A DNA stretch of 64,000 nt from Diphasiastrum complanatum (lineage: Eukaryota; Streptophyta; Lycopodiopsida; Lycopodiales; Lycopodiaceae): the NCBI GenBank assembly GCA_029204225.1, contig CM055113.1:18507746-18571745 (forward strand). The letters are read 5' to 3'. Below the pieces are notes generated by a model. It saw nothing but the letters and a program-made list of their open reading frames with translations, was not told the origin of the DNA and searched no databases. The translations under genes and the position numbers were made by a program. Position 1 is the first letter of the stretch. Each line of letters begins with the position of its first letter. Below are positions 26,160-38,098 of the stretch, one piece after another.

Positions 26160-27100
26160 AGCATAATGATTCTACTTTAAATTCCCACGTGTGAAATAAA
26201 TGTATTTTTCATGTAGTACAATCATATAGCTTGTACATATAGTTTAAATCAAGTTCTAGTGGCTAAAAAGGCCAAAATCAAGTTTTTTAGTCATATGACA
26301 CATGGCATCAATCTACAGATTACACGAGCCACATCATGAGATTAGGTGTCACATTCCATGTGTAGAGGTCTGCTCACACATGTGGAATAGGCTGGAAAAG
26401 TAGTTTGTACTTCTAGAAAAGTTTTCACTAGTTCTCTATATAGTACAAAAATGGACCAAAAGTGCTCATAATAGAAGGTTTTGTCCAAGTGTCAATTTTG
26501 CATGATGAATCATCATATGACAAAGGGCTCTCACACACGTGAGATCAGAGGGATGATCAATACCACGATCTCCCACTTTTTGTATTTATAGAGCCACATT
26601 TGAGTTTTCACTAGTTCTCTATATAGTAGAAAAATGGACCAAAAGTGCTCAAAATAGAAGGTTTTGTCCAAGTGTCAATTTTGCATGATGAATCATCATA
26701 TGACAAAGCACCCTCACACATGTGAGATCAGAGGGATGATCAATACCACGATCTCCCACTTTTTGTATTTATAGAGCCACATTTGGCCATAATCATCAAG
26801 CAACACCCATCTTGGTTTTGGAGGCAAAATTTTGTCAATTTCATCATTTGTCTTGATTTCTTTTAGATGTTTTGAGTTTCTATCATATTGTACTTTGTTT
26901 TCAGGCTGGAGTTCATACTCTGACAGGTTTTCACATGTGTGAAACTAGCAAGTACAATTCTCTTTCATTTATGATTGTTCTTGTTAAATTTTCTCATCAA
27001 AGAAGTGTAAATGATTAAAGAGGTTTCACACGTGGGAACCACAGCCTACAATATGGAAAAAGATTAGAGAGCAAAGTTCTAACACTAATCAAAGCATTGG
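26160..27100. other. LTR-like non-coding repeat region
   Basis: Rich in CACACGTGTG/CACATGTGTGAAA boxes, with TATTTATAG promoter-like words at about 26582 and 26765. No primer site or coding part could be tied to it. It holds the 183-bp duplication listed separately. Confidence 0.4.
26422..26787. repeat. Tandem duplication, 183-bp unit x2, nearly identical
   Basis: TTTTCACTAGTTCTCTATAT starts copies at 26422 and 26605; each ends with a TTTGTATTTATAGAGCC segment. The very high identity marks a recent event. Each copy includes a potential TATA box and a CACACGTGAG-type box, so a promoter segment appears doubled. Confidence 0.92.
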
Positions 27101-27185
27101 ATCCACCAAAATTAAGTTAAAAACAAATATTGTACTTATGAAGACACTTCATTCAGCAAAGCCAAAACATTTGAAGAGGGGAGAA

Positions 27186-27470
27186 GATATCGCAGAATAC
27201 ATACCTTGGTTGAGCAAAGCTTTGAGTGAGAATGCCTAGAGCAACTTGAGCATTGCCAAGCTTCGACAACAAATCAACGTGGCGAACATGCGCATCCAAA
27301 TTGTCTCACAAAGAAGAAGCCACAAAGTCGAGGGTACCTATAGGGATACCAATCCCATCAACTGGAGTATTGAAATTTGCAAGTAAAGAGAACTCAGCGG
27401 GGAGGCCTTGAGGACACCAAGCCACGCACTTAGAGAGATTCACAATAAGCAGGTCCAAGCCGAGTCAGGT
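27186..27470 (-). pseudogene. LINE-type reverse transcriptase C-terminal fragment
   Basis: Minus-strand translation gives LSKCVAWCPQGLPAEF, then VDGIGIPIGTLDFVASSL, a stop, then HVRHVDLLSKLGNAQVALGI and LTQSFAQ. This order (KC-AWSP..., GxPxGS-like, HVDLLxxxGxxQVAxGILT) is known from the end of non-LTR reverse transcriptases common in plants and algae. One internal TGA and truncation at both sides make it a fossil. Confidence 0.65.
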
Positions 27471-28551
27471 AGCGAAGTGGGAGCAGGGTGAGGTGCAAGG
27501 TCTACATTAGTTAAGGCAAGCTGCTAACGTGAAAGCAGAACAAGCATTTTGATGGCGAGAAAAAACAACACCTTCCCGAATAGAGAACACGGAAGGGAGA
27601 AGAAAACGGAGGAACCTGAGAAACGAGAGAGGAAGGAACATGGTGACAAAGATGAGGTGGACAATATGGTGCCACATGACCAGAGGAAGCAAACAAGAAA
27701 TCCACAACATCACGGTCAGCCTCAGGACGTGCGCATGAAGGGGAAGCACGACGAGGTTGGTCTGAAGGTGAAGCAGGTCTCTTTTCTCTGTGCCGAGCAA
27801 GAGGAATGATATCCATGACTAGTAGAGGACAAGATGATTCTTGAGGAACCAATCCAGATTTGAGTAATGGTTGGCTTGCAAGATGGCTCCACTGAAGCTG
27901 AACGCACCCAAGCTTTAATAAAAAAACACCAGGGCTTTGCCTTGAGACACTAAGAAAGCTTCGAAATTGCTCACCCAGCTCCAAAGCTAAAGGTGTACAA
28001 CAAACTGGTGCTTAAACCATGATTTAGCAAGGGTGATGTTCACCAATTTCCAGTTCAAACCCAAACTTCAGCAAGAACAAACAATCGCACTTCTCCACAA
28101 TTGTTGTTTGGCTTATCCCTGTCGGAAATGGTATCTACCGCAAGAAATTGCACCTTTGATCACCTTTCCCTCTACCCGAAACCTACTCCAGAAGCCTTTT
28201 CACTCATCGTGATCCAACTTGCGATGACAACACTAAACATGTTCTACTGATCTCTTTACCAAAAACGATAACTGAAAACATCTCTATTGCTTCTACCAAT
28301 GTTCCACACAGAATTCCCATGGAGCAGTCACAGTTTTGACAGTCCCCTAACACTGGTGGTTCTCCAAAAAACATTCAACGCTGAGGTTTTTGATCTTGAG
28401 AAAGACAAATTGGCTAAAGGAAATTACCTACTAGATTTGTGGATTCTTACAATCGAGGGATCTAAAACAACCCTCAATATAGATAGCCTCAATAATAATA
28501 GAAATTTGCACAAAGAGCAGCTACTTGCATAGGCGTCTCCAATATCAACAT
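27471..28551. other. No gene recognised
   Basis: A 157-codon minus-strand frame (27984-27511) is Ser/Pro/His-rich without a known motif, and overlapping frames on both strands argue against coding. It may be further decayed LINE sequence. Confidence 0.35.
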
Positions 28552-28830
28552 ATGAAAGAGGATGGTATGTTCAAAATGTGCATAGATTACCAAGCTTTTT
28601 TAAATCATAACCATCAAGAACCAATATTGTATTGCAAGAGTTGATGATCTACTAGACACATGCAAAAGAACATGCATTTTCATCAATGTTCAAGTCAACA
28701 TCATCTAAGGTTAAATTGAAGATCAACAGAGAATAGGTTTTAGAATGAATAAAAAAAATTATGAATTTTGAAGTTATGTTTTTGGATCAACTACTGCTCT
28801 TAAACACTTCAAGCCTAATGAATCTGATAT
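28552..28830 (+). pseudogene. Ty3/gypsy reverse transcriptase fragment
   Basis: Plus-strand frames spell MKEDGMFKMCIDYQAF, then VDDLLDTC, then QQRIGFRMNKKNYEF followed by a SYVFGSTTALKHF-like stretch. These correspond in order to the RT core (KKDGSWRMCIDYR, RIDDLLD, KTAFR...YEF, MPFGLTNAP). The frame changes several times and the catalytic segment is lost. Highly degenerate. Confidence 0.7.
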
Positions 28831-28977
28831 TTGAGCTACAGCTATATTTAATATAATTTGGATCTACATTAAAAACATGGAAGAGCAGTTGTGAATAGTG
28901 AAAAGCTGCATGAAACATTCACAAAAAATCAACAAAATAGAGGTATAAAATCCTCCAATAACATAATTTGCTAATAA

Positions 28978-29315
28978 TCTTTGTACATTAAAAGTAAAAC
29001 AACAAATTTTCAAGGTTGCAGGGATGGAATGTATGCCTTTTAAGTGTACCAGAACAGTAAGTTGATGTGACACAACTTACATAAAGATTGGTCAATGAGC
29101 AATAAGCATGTCAACCAAATGTTGGGGGACAAGACACTTACCAAAATTCGATAAACTGAAGGTAGGAAGACCTCGAACACTACAATATATTCATCTTTGT
29201 ACATAAAAAGTAAAACAACAAACTTTAACGATTGCATGGATGGAATGTGTGCCTCTATCTGTTCAATGATGTGACACAGCTTACAAGTAAGGATGGACAA
29301 TGACAATGGCCAATA
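28978..29315. repeat. Imperfect duplication, offset about 215 bp
   Basis: The stretch TTGTACATTAAAAGTAAAAC near 28980 recurs as TTGTACATAAAAAGTAAAAC near 29195, each followed by AACAAA, a GGATGGAATGTRTGCC word and a TGATGTGACACARCTTAC word. It lies downstream of the NFU gene. Confidence 0.75.
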
Positions 29316-29569
29316 TTAAATGCTCATACATGTGATAATAAATAAAGATAACATCTAATGGACATAATCGATTGTTTTCTTATTCCTGTCTCATCTGCCT
29401 TATGTAGCAAAAGACCCTATAAGGAAAACCATGACCATCTAATATTCTTGCAATTCAGCCCAGTTTATTTCCCTTGCTCCAACTCCTTTCAGCTTAAACA
29501 TTTTGTACAAAAACTAGAGAACCTTGTATTTTGTACAAGAATCTAATCGTGTTATCAAAGTATCTGTTT

Positions 29570-29721
29570 AAAATCTCAACATAGCAAAGGTGGCGTATTA
29601 TATCCGGAAATCTTGAACTTAACGGATTGCTAAAAATATGACTGTAAAATCTCGACCTAGCAAAGGTGGCGTATTATATCCGGAAACCTTGAACTTAACG
29701 GATTGCTAAAAATATGACTGA
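29570..29721. repeat. Tandem duplication, 76-bp unit x2, nearly identical
   Basis: AAAATCTCAACATAGCAAAG (29570) and AAAATCTCGACCTAGCAAAG (29646) begin two copies sharing GTGGCGTATTATATCCGGAA and the rest with only a few differences. It lies about 200 bp below the NFU stop codon, in or near the 3' UTR. Confidence 0.92.
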
Positions 29722-29916
29722 TAAAACACATATACTTGTAAAGATGATCATATTAATTGATGTGAAGCTAGAGAGTACAGTCAGAACATTTTGGCAGTAA
29801 ATGTTGCTTAGAGAAGTTCCTCCACCCATCATAGCTGTGTCCAAAAGAGGCTAGTGTTACAGAAGAGACTCAGTGATGATTCTCTGTTTAGAGTCGTATT
29901 TTCTGGAACTTGCACT

Positions 29917-31252
29917 CTATTGACTCCCCTCACCTGCCTTTACACTTTCCTCCTCATCTAAGTCACTATCATGCGCTTCCTCCACACCTTTAACCTAAAA
30001 AAACAAAGGCTCATTAGACTAGGTAAGCTGCAAAATGTTCAAAAGTTCAACAATATTGGCTGAAACATAAAAAAAATTCCAACAACATTAAATCGAGGTC
30101 ATGAAAATAATAAAACTATGAAATCCAAGTCCTTGGCATTCATAAATTGAAGATGGTCTGATGTCTAGAGCAAAAGTAAAAACAGCCAATTACATGTCTT
30201 AGGCAGCTCTGCTCCATCATACTCCAGCCTCAGTTACATCTTTGTGTGTCAGTATCATTTACATGACGATGACTAGAGATGGCACCTAATAGTGAAGTTA
30301 ATAGGCTTAAAAGGCAAAAGCAACCTCCATGTGCTGATCCTACTTGCACAAGGATATATTGATTTTTCATGATCGGTCTCTTCAATGTGCACTAGCATTG
30401 ACATCCTTAGATTGTGAGAACACTCTTGAATTGAAAATTTTCTTGATAGACTTACTGGTCTGTGCCTGTTTTAACTTATGGTTCTAGAATATAAAAACTT
30501 TCAATGACAATATGAGCAATCAGCCAAAAGGGTAAATACGAGGACATGGGTAAACCTTAACCGGATGCCTACTTTAAGGCTTTTAAAAAGCCCAATCCAG
30601 CATTGCTCCTTATTTGAGCAAAATAATACTTCCCTCTATAATCTTAACACTTCTCAACTGCCTATCATGACATGCTAAAGAAGTAAACCGATACCTTAGC
30701 TTAGCCTATGTTGCATTGTGCTAACAAATACGACATCTAGGAACAGTTTGCTAGCTAGAGCATACCGAAGGGCACAAAGTGAGAAAGTTTTAAAGTTGCA
30801 CCTCAAGCATCTATTAACCAAAACTGCTGAGGCTCTATGTAGAACCTGTGCAACTAGAATCTCATGATATTGATAAAGTGGCTACTTCAATGGAGTTGTT
30901 AAGGATGCGCTAATCTCCACAGATGTTCTTTTTCCTGTTGCACAGAACGTACACACACCCATCTAGAATAGGATGTGAATAAATACACCACTGGGATTTA
31001 TCATGGTACATACATTTCCACCTTAGAGGAAACAAGCTGCTTGTATGCCTATCAGAATACGTTTTCTAAAACAAATGAAGTGTCTATTAGTCCTCCATTC
31101 CAAAAACCTTTCTCTCACTTCTAGACTCTAGTTTGGCAGAGTATGTTGAAAATATGTGTGGATGGGTCCTTTATGGAGTATGTGAGAGATGATAGGTGGT
31201 GATCCCACATAATTTGGTATGTAAAATATACAAAAGTGAAGAGGTGAATGGA

Positions 31253-31331
<79 letters not shown>

Positions 31332-34300
31332 ATATATATATATATATATATATCATGTTTGCACGTTCCGGGATTTTGTTTGGAACGCACTTTTTTTTTC
31401 TTCTTCCAAACATGGGGTTCAAAGTGCAAGGTTTTTCATGTTTTTAAAAGAAAAATTTAAGCACTATAGGACCCGTTTTTGCCAGATACTATCAACTATA
31501 TAGCCAGTGAAATTGCCAGAAAGCCAGTGATAATGCCCTAGTTTATTGGGGATATTGCCATATGCTATGCACACTGCACAATTGGGAGTGAAACCAACAC
31601 CCACGTAGCTGAACCTATATCACACTGTACAATTGCCAGTGAAATTGCTAGATTATAGGGACTTTATCACTAGAGATTGGTGGTTCCCAGAAAGCTAGTG
31701 AAATTAGTCCTTAGAAAAACCGAAAACCAATGACATTGCAGGTGTTTGGAAAAGCCTGTGAAATAAAGCCAATGAAAAAGAAAACCAGCAAAGTATAGGA
31801 ATGGAACCGGCATCTTTTTTTGTTTTTTTAAGTTTTGATTGGTTCTTAAACGTGTTTGCCAATTTTTAGAACCTAAACAAATCTGGTTTTGGTGGAAAAA
31901 TCAGCACTGAAGATTGATCCAATGGTGAGTTCTTCCTTTCGTCACCTTTCAGAATGAAAAAAGAAGGCTAGACAACGAAGAAATACAGGTAACCAAATTC
32001 AGCCATCAAACATGACAACATATACATCCCTCCCCTGTTTCCTTGTTTATGAAAACTTCAGCAGAGTATTATGATAAACTCCAAAAAGCTAGCTGAATTG
32101 ATCTGAGTCTCAATCTTACAGTGAAATAACACAAATAAATTAACCAAATAAGGACGAGTATAAAATTTTGAAGTAATATAATCTGTTGAGAGTATTTGAT
32201 ATAAGCATGCACAACTTATAAACCAAAAAACCATGCCACATCTCTAAAAGATTGCCTACTAGACTCAGCATCACTGGAACCAACCAAAGCAAAAAGCTAA
32301 CCTCAGGAATGTAGTGCATAAGCATATTTTCTATCCCTGTTTTGAGAGTTACTGCAGAGCTTGGGCATCCACTGCAAGCACCCTGCATTTTCAATTTCAC
32401 AATGCCAGTATCCCTGCAATACCAAACCAGACTTTCAAAACTAACCTAAGACATCTCATTTCTTACCAACTCCAACCTCTGCAATTTAACATAAACTAGA
32501 TCCTAAAACCTGAAATATGAGGCTTTTTTTTGGGCAAAGTACAATGACAACAATAAGAAAGGAGCAAATCGAAAAGGTCAAGCATGAAGCATACGCATTG
32601 TACTCTCGGTACTCAATATCACCACCATCATCCTGTACAGCGGGACGTATCCTGGTCTCCAGAAGTTCCTTTATCATAGCTACTGTTTCATCATCATCCT
32701 AAAACCAAAACCATTGAAATCTTGTTACATGCAATGCTCTAGTGAAATATAGACTTTTTCATTGCCTTTGCATCAAGAACGACGACGGTCAATTTATATT
32801 TCAAATTATGTGTTATGCAAAAATATCAAATATTGTGTTATGCAAATATATAGGTTCCGGAAACATGATATATTCAAAGCATAGTACCCTCTGGTACCGC
32901 TGTTATGGTACCGCCGGTACCATATCAGTGGTACCGCCAGTATGGTACCGCCCTGGGATCCGCGGTACTAGGGTTTTTATTTTTTAATATACCGCATAGA
33001 TTTCTCACTCTCTTTCTCTTTTCCTCTATCTCTCTCTTTCTTCTCTCTCATCATTCTTTTTCATCAAAAAAATCAAATTTTATGGGTAGAATAGTGTGAG
33101 TAGTGTTAGTTTTTGCCGTTTTTTTCGTGATTTTTTTGTTTGTTTGCACTGTAGGGAGAGATCATGGGTGTGCAAAAAGTACAAAAAGGACCAAGAGTGG
33201 ATCCTAATCTGATCCTCAAGAGGGATTGGTTGTCAGATTACTTGATCTATCAATCTACTTCAGAATAATTTTTTTTTGCCTATTACTTACCAAAAAAGGA
33301 CAAAAAAATGGAAAAAAAAGGTGTACTGGGTGTAAAAAAGAGGGTACAGTACATGGTGCAGGGGACTGGTGCAGTGGCACATGGGCACTGTGGGTGAGCA
33401 GACCATGGGGCCAATGGGAGACCAACACAGGGGGGGAGCATCACATGGGGGCAGGTACATAGGCACATGGGCACTGTGGGTGAGCAGACCATGGGGCCAA
33501 TGGGAGACCAACACAGGGGGGGAGCATCACATGGGGGCAGGTACAGAGGCACATGGATGAATGATGGGGATCCACATGGCCGATCAGGCTGTGGGGATAA
33601 ATAGGCACTCACAATGCCGTTGTGGTCGGCATCGTAATATGGCCGTAAATCTAACTGATGCCAAATTCTATCGGTCATAAAATGGGTGTTTTGCTGGAAA
33701 TTTGAGATATTGGTCACGGGTGGAACGTCAATGAAACACAGCAAGGGAGGATGAGATGAGATGCATACCTGTGAAAGGACCCGCAGTGCAAGACGCTGTA
33801 TGGATGGATAGGTGCTGCCGAACATGGTCCACCAGGTAATGGGGAGCTGCCTCCTCTCTGGATCCTGAGCAGTCGGGTGACCGAACGTGCCCATGCCAAA
33901 ACGAAATGTAGCGAGCTCCTCCATGAGCCTGATAGGATCCAAACCTATGTGTGGACCCACCCTGTGAATGTACTGAAGCCAATCGGCCTCGAGTTCCCTA
34001 TCTGCGATCTGTGTCGGAGAGAGGAAGAGGGGATGCAGCATGTGTGCAACACTGTGGATACTCCTGTGGAAGTAGTCCCACCGCGTCTCCCATATGAACT
34101 TCAGCTTTGTCATCCTGCAGGTGAGGGGCATGTGGTTTAGGGCATTACGAAAAAACTTAACACTGACAGGAAAAACAAACTAGCAACCGTTGAAAAGTTA
34201 AAGAACAATTACAACACTGTACCGCTTACCTCTCTGGCTGCAAGATGGGCAGCTGCAGGAACTGTCCAATCCGGTCCATGAGCTCATACACCATCCAAGT

Positions 34301-37300
34301 GTCGACCCCTCGCTGTCAGCCATGCGGAGCACAATGTAGAGTGGTCGAAGCAGTCCTGACAATGTCTGTGCATCCCTCCAGAAATGGTCTCCCCTCACCG
34401 TGGAAGAAAAGTGCTCCCCATCCTCAGTGCGCGGAAACGTATTGGCACCCCAAAGATCACTGGCAACCATCTTTAGAAGCTGGGCCCTGCACCTGATCAA
34501 ACGGTCGATGACCACCAAGTCAAATGCAAAGCGTGTGGGGGCTGGCTTACGGAGGTCCAGATGGCTGAACACCCGGAACATGGCAACATCAAAAGGTCTA
34601 TGTCGTGCGCTGCACAGGGGGTATGAACAATATGAGGCAACTCGGCCTCTAGCAGTACACCCATCTGAATGCAATTCTTGGCATTGTCCGTCACCACTGT
34701 GACGACATGCTGTGGGCCTATGGCTAGGATGGAAGACCTGATGACATCAAACATGAACTCTGCAGATATGACTCTCCCCCCCTTGCTGCAATCCACTGCC
34801 CTCAAAAACTGTGTGCCCATGCAGCTGGAGACCAGTATGTTGAGGATCGGCCTCCTCCTGACATCAGTCCAGCCATCGGACATGATGCTGCAACCGTAAG
34901 TGGCCCAGTGCCGACGCAGAGGCTCCATCTCTCTAGACAAGGACTCAACCCTATCCCTCAGCATGTGTGTGCGGACAATCTCTGAACTAGGGACTCTCCA
35001 GCTAGGGCTGATAGACTGTGCAAGGCGGAAGGCCCTTCTGAAGGGCTCAGAGTTGGTGATGGCAAAGGGCAGGTTCAGCTCGTAAATCAGACTGGCCACG
35101 GCCTGTGTGGCCTCTCTGTCCATGTGCGGCTGATGCGCGCCGCGAATGGTCTGCTGCACAAGGGCTCTCCCTGGTGGGCGACAGGTGGTGGACCTCCAGC
35201 ACGGTGCACTAACCGTGACGGGAATGGACGATGACGCGACAGGCTGAGCACTGGTGGATGCATCGCCTGTAGACGTGGAATGGGGAGAGTGGGATGCACT
35301 GGCAGGGATGGGTGCCGCAGCATAGGTGGGGTGCATTGGTGGAGGGGCAACATCTGGCATGGGGTACGAAACCTGCTGGCTGAGGAGGTCATCCGAATGG
35401 GAAGGGAAGGAAGAAGGGATCTCTTCCACATCCTCGAAGGCCCCAGCAGTAGCATCCTGGGCCTGCTCGGGTGGCAGAGAGTCCATGAGAAAGTCGTAGA
35501 CTGGGGGAGTGAGAGCAACAGTGGGTGGTGGTGGAACCGCAGTGGCAACTGGCAGAATGGGACGGGATCCACCGGAATCTGAGCAGATGGGGGTGCGTGA
35601 GGCAGAACTGTCTGAGGGGGATGAGGGGCAAAGGGACTGGAGAAGGATGCACTCCCTCTCCTCGTGCGTGCCAGCCAAGCAGGTAGCAACTCTGGGTCAG
35701 CCACATAAGGAGCGGTGCAAAATCGGAGAATGCCCTCCGAAATGGTGTTCTCCCCTACCACGAGCCGCGGCCCGTAGGTGTCCAGTAGTCGCTGTCTGTC
35801 GGGGACGGTCATGCTGCCACAAGAGGCAGCATTCAAGGTGGCACCATTTTTGGCGCGTGCACCGAGCAGATGGCCTTTAAGGCGAGTGAGGGATGCAGCA
35901 AACTCGACGAGACAGTATCGGCAGCGCACGATCTTCTGACCGGTCTTGTTGGCCTTGTCGCCTGACAATGTCTACCTCGTCCCACAGACCGGAAAGGTCG
36001 GATTGCACCATTGCGTTGGAGAAAACTAGGGACAAAATGCAGATGAAGCTAAAGCTGCAAGGATGGAACGCTGGAAAAAAAACAGCAGGGTACACTGTGT
36101 GAGAGACGCTGAAAATGGGCGAAGGCAGGGCGAAGCAAGTCAGATGCAAGGCAGGGCATTGCGTGGGCGAAGGGCGACGCAAGGAATCGAAGGCAGGCAG
36201 GCGGAAACAGTAGCAATGGCAGGGCGGAGGAGGGCGCGAAAAAATTTCTGATGAAATGCGAGGGGGGCGGGTAGTTTAGATTAAAAAAATATTAAATAAT
36301 AAATAATATATTATATTATGGTACCGCGGTACCAACATGAAGTATAGCTATAGCATCCCCACATGCATCATCAACCTGATTATGATAAGTGTGAATTTTA
36401 TTTCAAGGCATCTCTACTCCTATCATCAAGAAAGGTCCCCAGCTCACTGCAGGTGGGATTAATACGCAAATTTTTAATTAGCTGTATACAAGTTAGACAT
36501 GCATTTGGGTACTCGTTCATTACATAGGGTCCAATTATTTTTCCATTTGGTCACTCCAGTGAACAGTCTATTTCTAACAGATTTGGTCACTGGTTGGCTA
36601 CTAATTAAGGCGTTGACCAACTGGTACAACATGACTAGGGATATCCCCCAAACCCAAAGAAATTCCCAATAGCAGCATTAGGCTCATTCTTTCTAATTAC
36701 GCAGTTCAATTCTAGACACTTGCGAGCTCTTTGTTGGATGCTCAGTGAGTAGCCATCCTTTGGTGGAGTTCAAATTCAACATAGTATTGATTGTTTTTAG
36801 ATTCTGGTTGGAGATTGTTTGATAGCTTAGAGTTTGTTGTTCATGTATTGATTTTTTTTAGATTCTGGTTGGAGATTGTTTGATAGCTTAGAGTTTGCTG
36901 TTCATCACATTGTCCCATCCATGACCTTGTGCAAATTTGTCCTTAGCTTGATACCAGAGCAATTTGTAAAGCAAGTAGCTCTTTGTGCAAAAGGACAAGA
37001 TTTTGAGCTTTTCAAAAGTGGGTGCCTGCTGTGAAGAAGAACTAATGAATAAGATGATCGAATTTTTGAGCTCAGGGCCCACTAAACCCTAAACATTGAT
37101 AGTACAGTTAGTTGGAGTCTGAGAAGGGTAGATAGCAACTTCATCCAACATTTGGCGAGCAGGACGTACATAGAGGTTCCAAACTTAAGAATCAAATTTC
37201 TTCATTTTGATGAGCAAATCGGGAGGGATAAATAGATCCATTCTGATTCAGTATACTGTTAATTTTTGAAATCTAGGTTGGAAATTTATCTAGGCTTTAC

Positions 37301-37429
37301 TTCATTATGCTCTATGCATGACCTTGTTTGAATTTGCTATTATATAAGGAACAAGGTCACAATAATTTTCTCACATTTCTTCAAAAGTCAATTGGGCTTC
37401 CAGCATAATCAACGCTGATATAATCATAA

Positions 37430-37481
<52 letters not shown>

Positions 37482-38057
37482 ATTATAGAGACTGAATATG
37501 AAAGCTATTCCAATAAAAGAAAAATAGTGACAAATGCAGCACTGGTGGATATGCAAATGGAGTTTTACTCGACAACTCTTTTTCAAGCAAATTAGGCACA
37601 TTGGTTTATAGGTGCTTTCTTCATCTTGTTATGCGTAATCAAGAAAAGACTACTTTGTGCTGAATCAACAATCAAAATCCATCAAAGACGTTTGAGCAAA
37701 TAAGTCATTCACATATCCACTACCTCTTGTATGGCTGTATCCGTTGATGTCGCGACATCTTTAAACAAGGGCTTTCCTGAAGAATAGAAATCCATAATTG
37801 CAGCAAAGATATCTGGCTTCAGAATATCCCAAGAAACATCATCTGACTTTGTCACAGTTACAAAATTTGAGCCAAACAAAACGCGGGTAACACCTACAAA
37901 ATATGAAAGAGCATTACATTAAGGATTTGAGAAAGGCAGGCGATCTCACAGAAAAACGTGCAAAATTGTCGATGCTAATTACAAACACGTAGTTGAATAG
38001 AGAAGACAAATGCTCTAAAGGCAATGTCTCAATAAAAACTGAAATGCATAGGGTAAA

Positions 38058-38098
<41 letters not shown>

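Larger units (their letters stand above)
32885..36339 (-). mobile_element. hAT-superfamily DNA transposon inside NFU intron 3
   Basis: 3455 bp flanked by AAGCATAG (32877-32884) and AAGTATAG (36340-36347), an 8-bp target duplication with one mismatch, as expected for hAT. Both ends carry GGTACCGC and GGTACCAT words in inverted orientation; the outermost bases match poorly. The interior encodes a broken BED-finger/DUF659/hAT-dimerisation transposase on the minus strand, the same strand as the NFU gene. Its base composition is clearly more GC-rich than the surrounding intron. Confidence 0.85.

Noticed and set aside
27511-27984. 157-codon Ser/Pro/His-rich minus-strand frame
   Set aside because: No recognisable domain, overlapping open frames on both strands, and adjacent LINE remains; not convincing as a gene.
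33226-33560. Trp/Gly-rich plus-strand frames in the 96-bp repeat
   Set aside because: They arise from translating the tandem repeat antisense to the hAT transposase.
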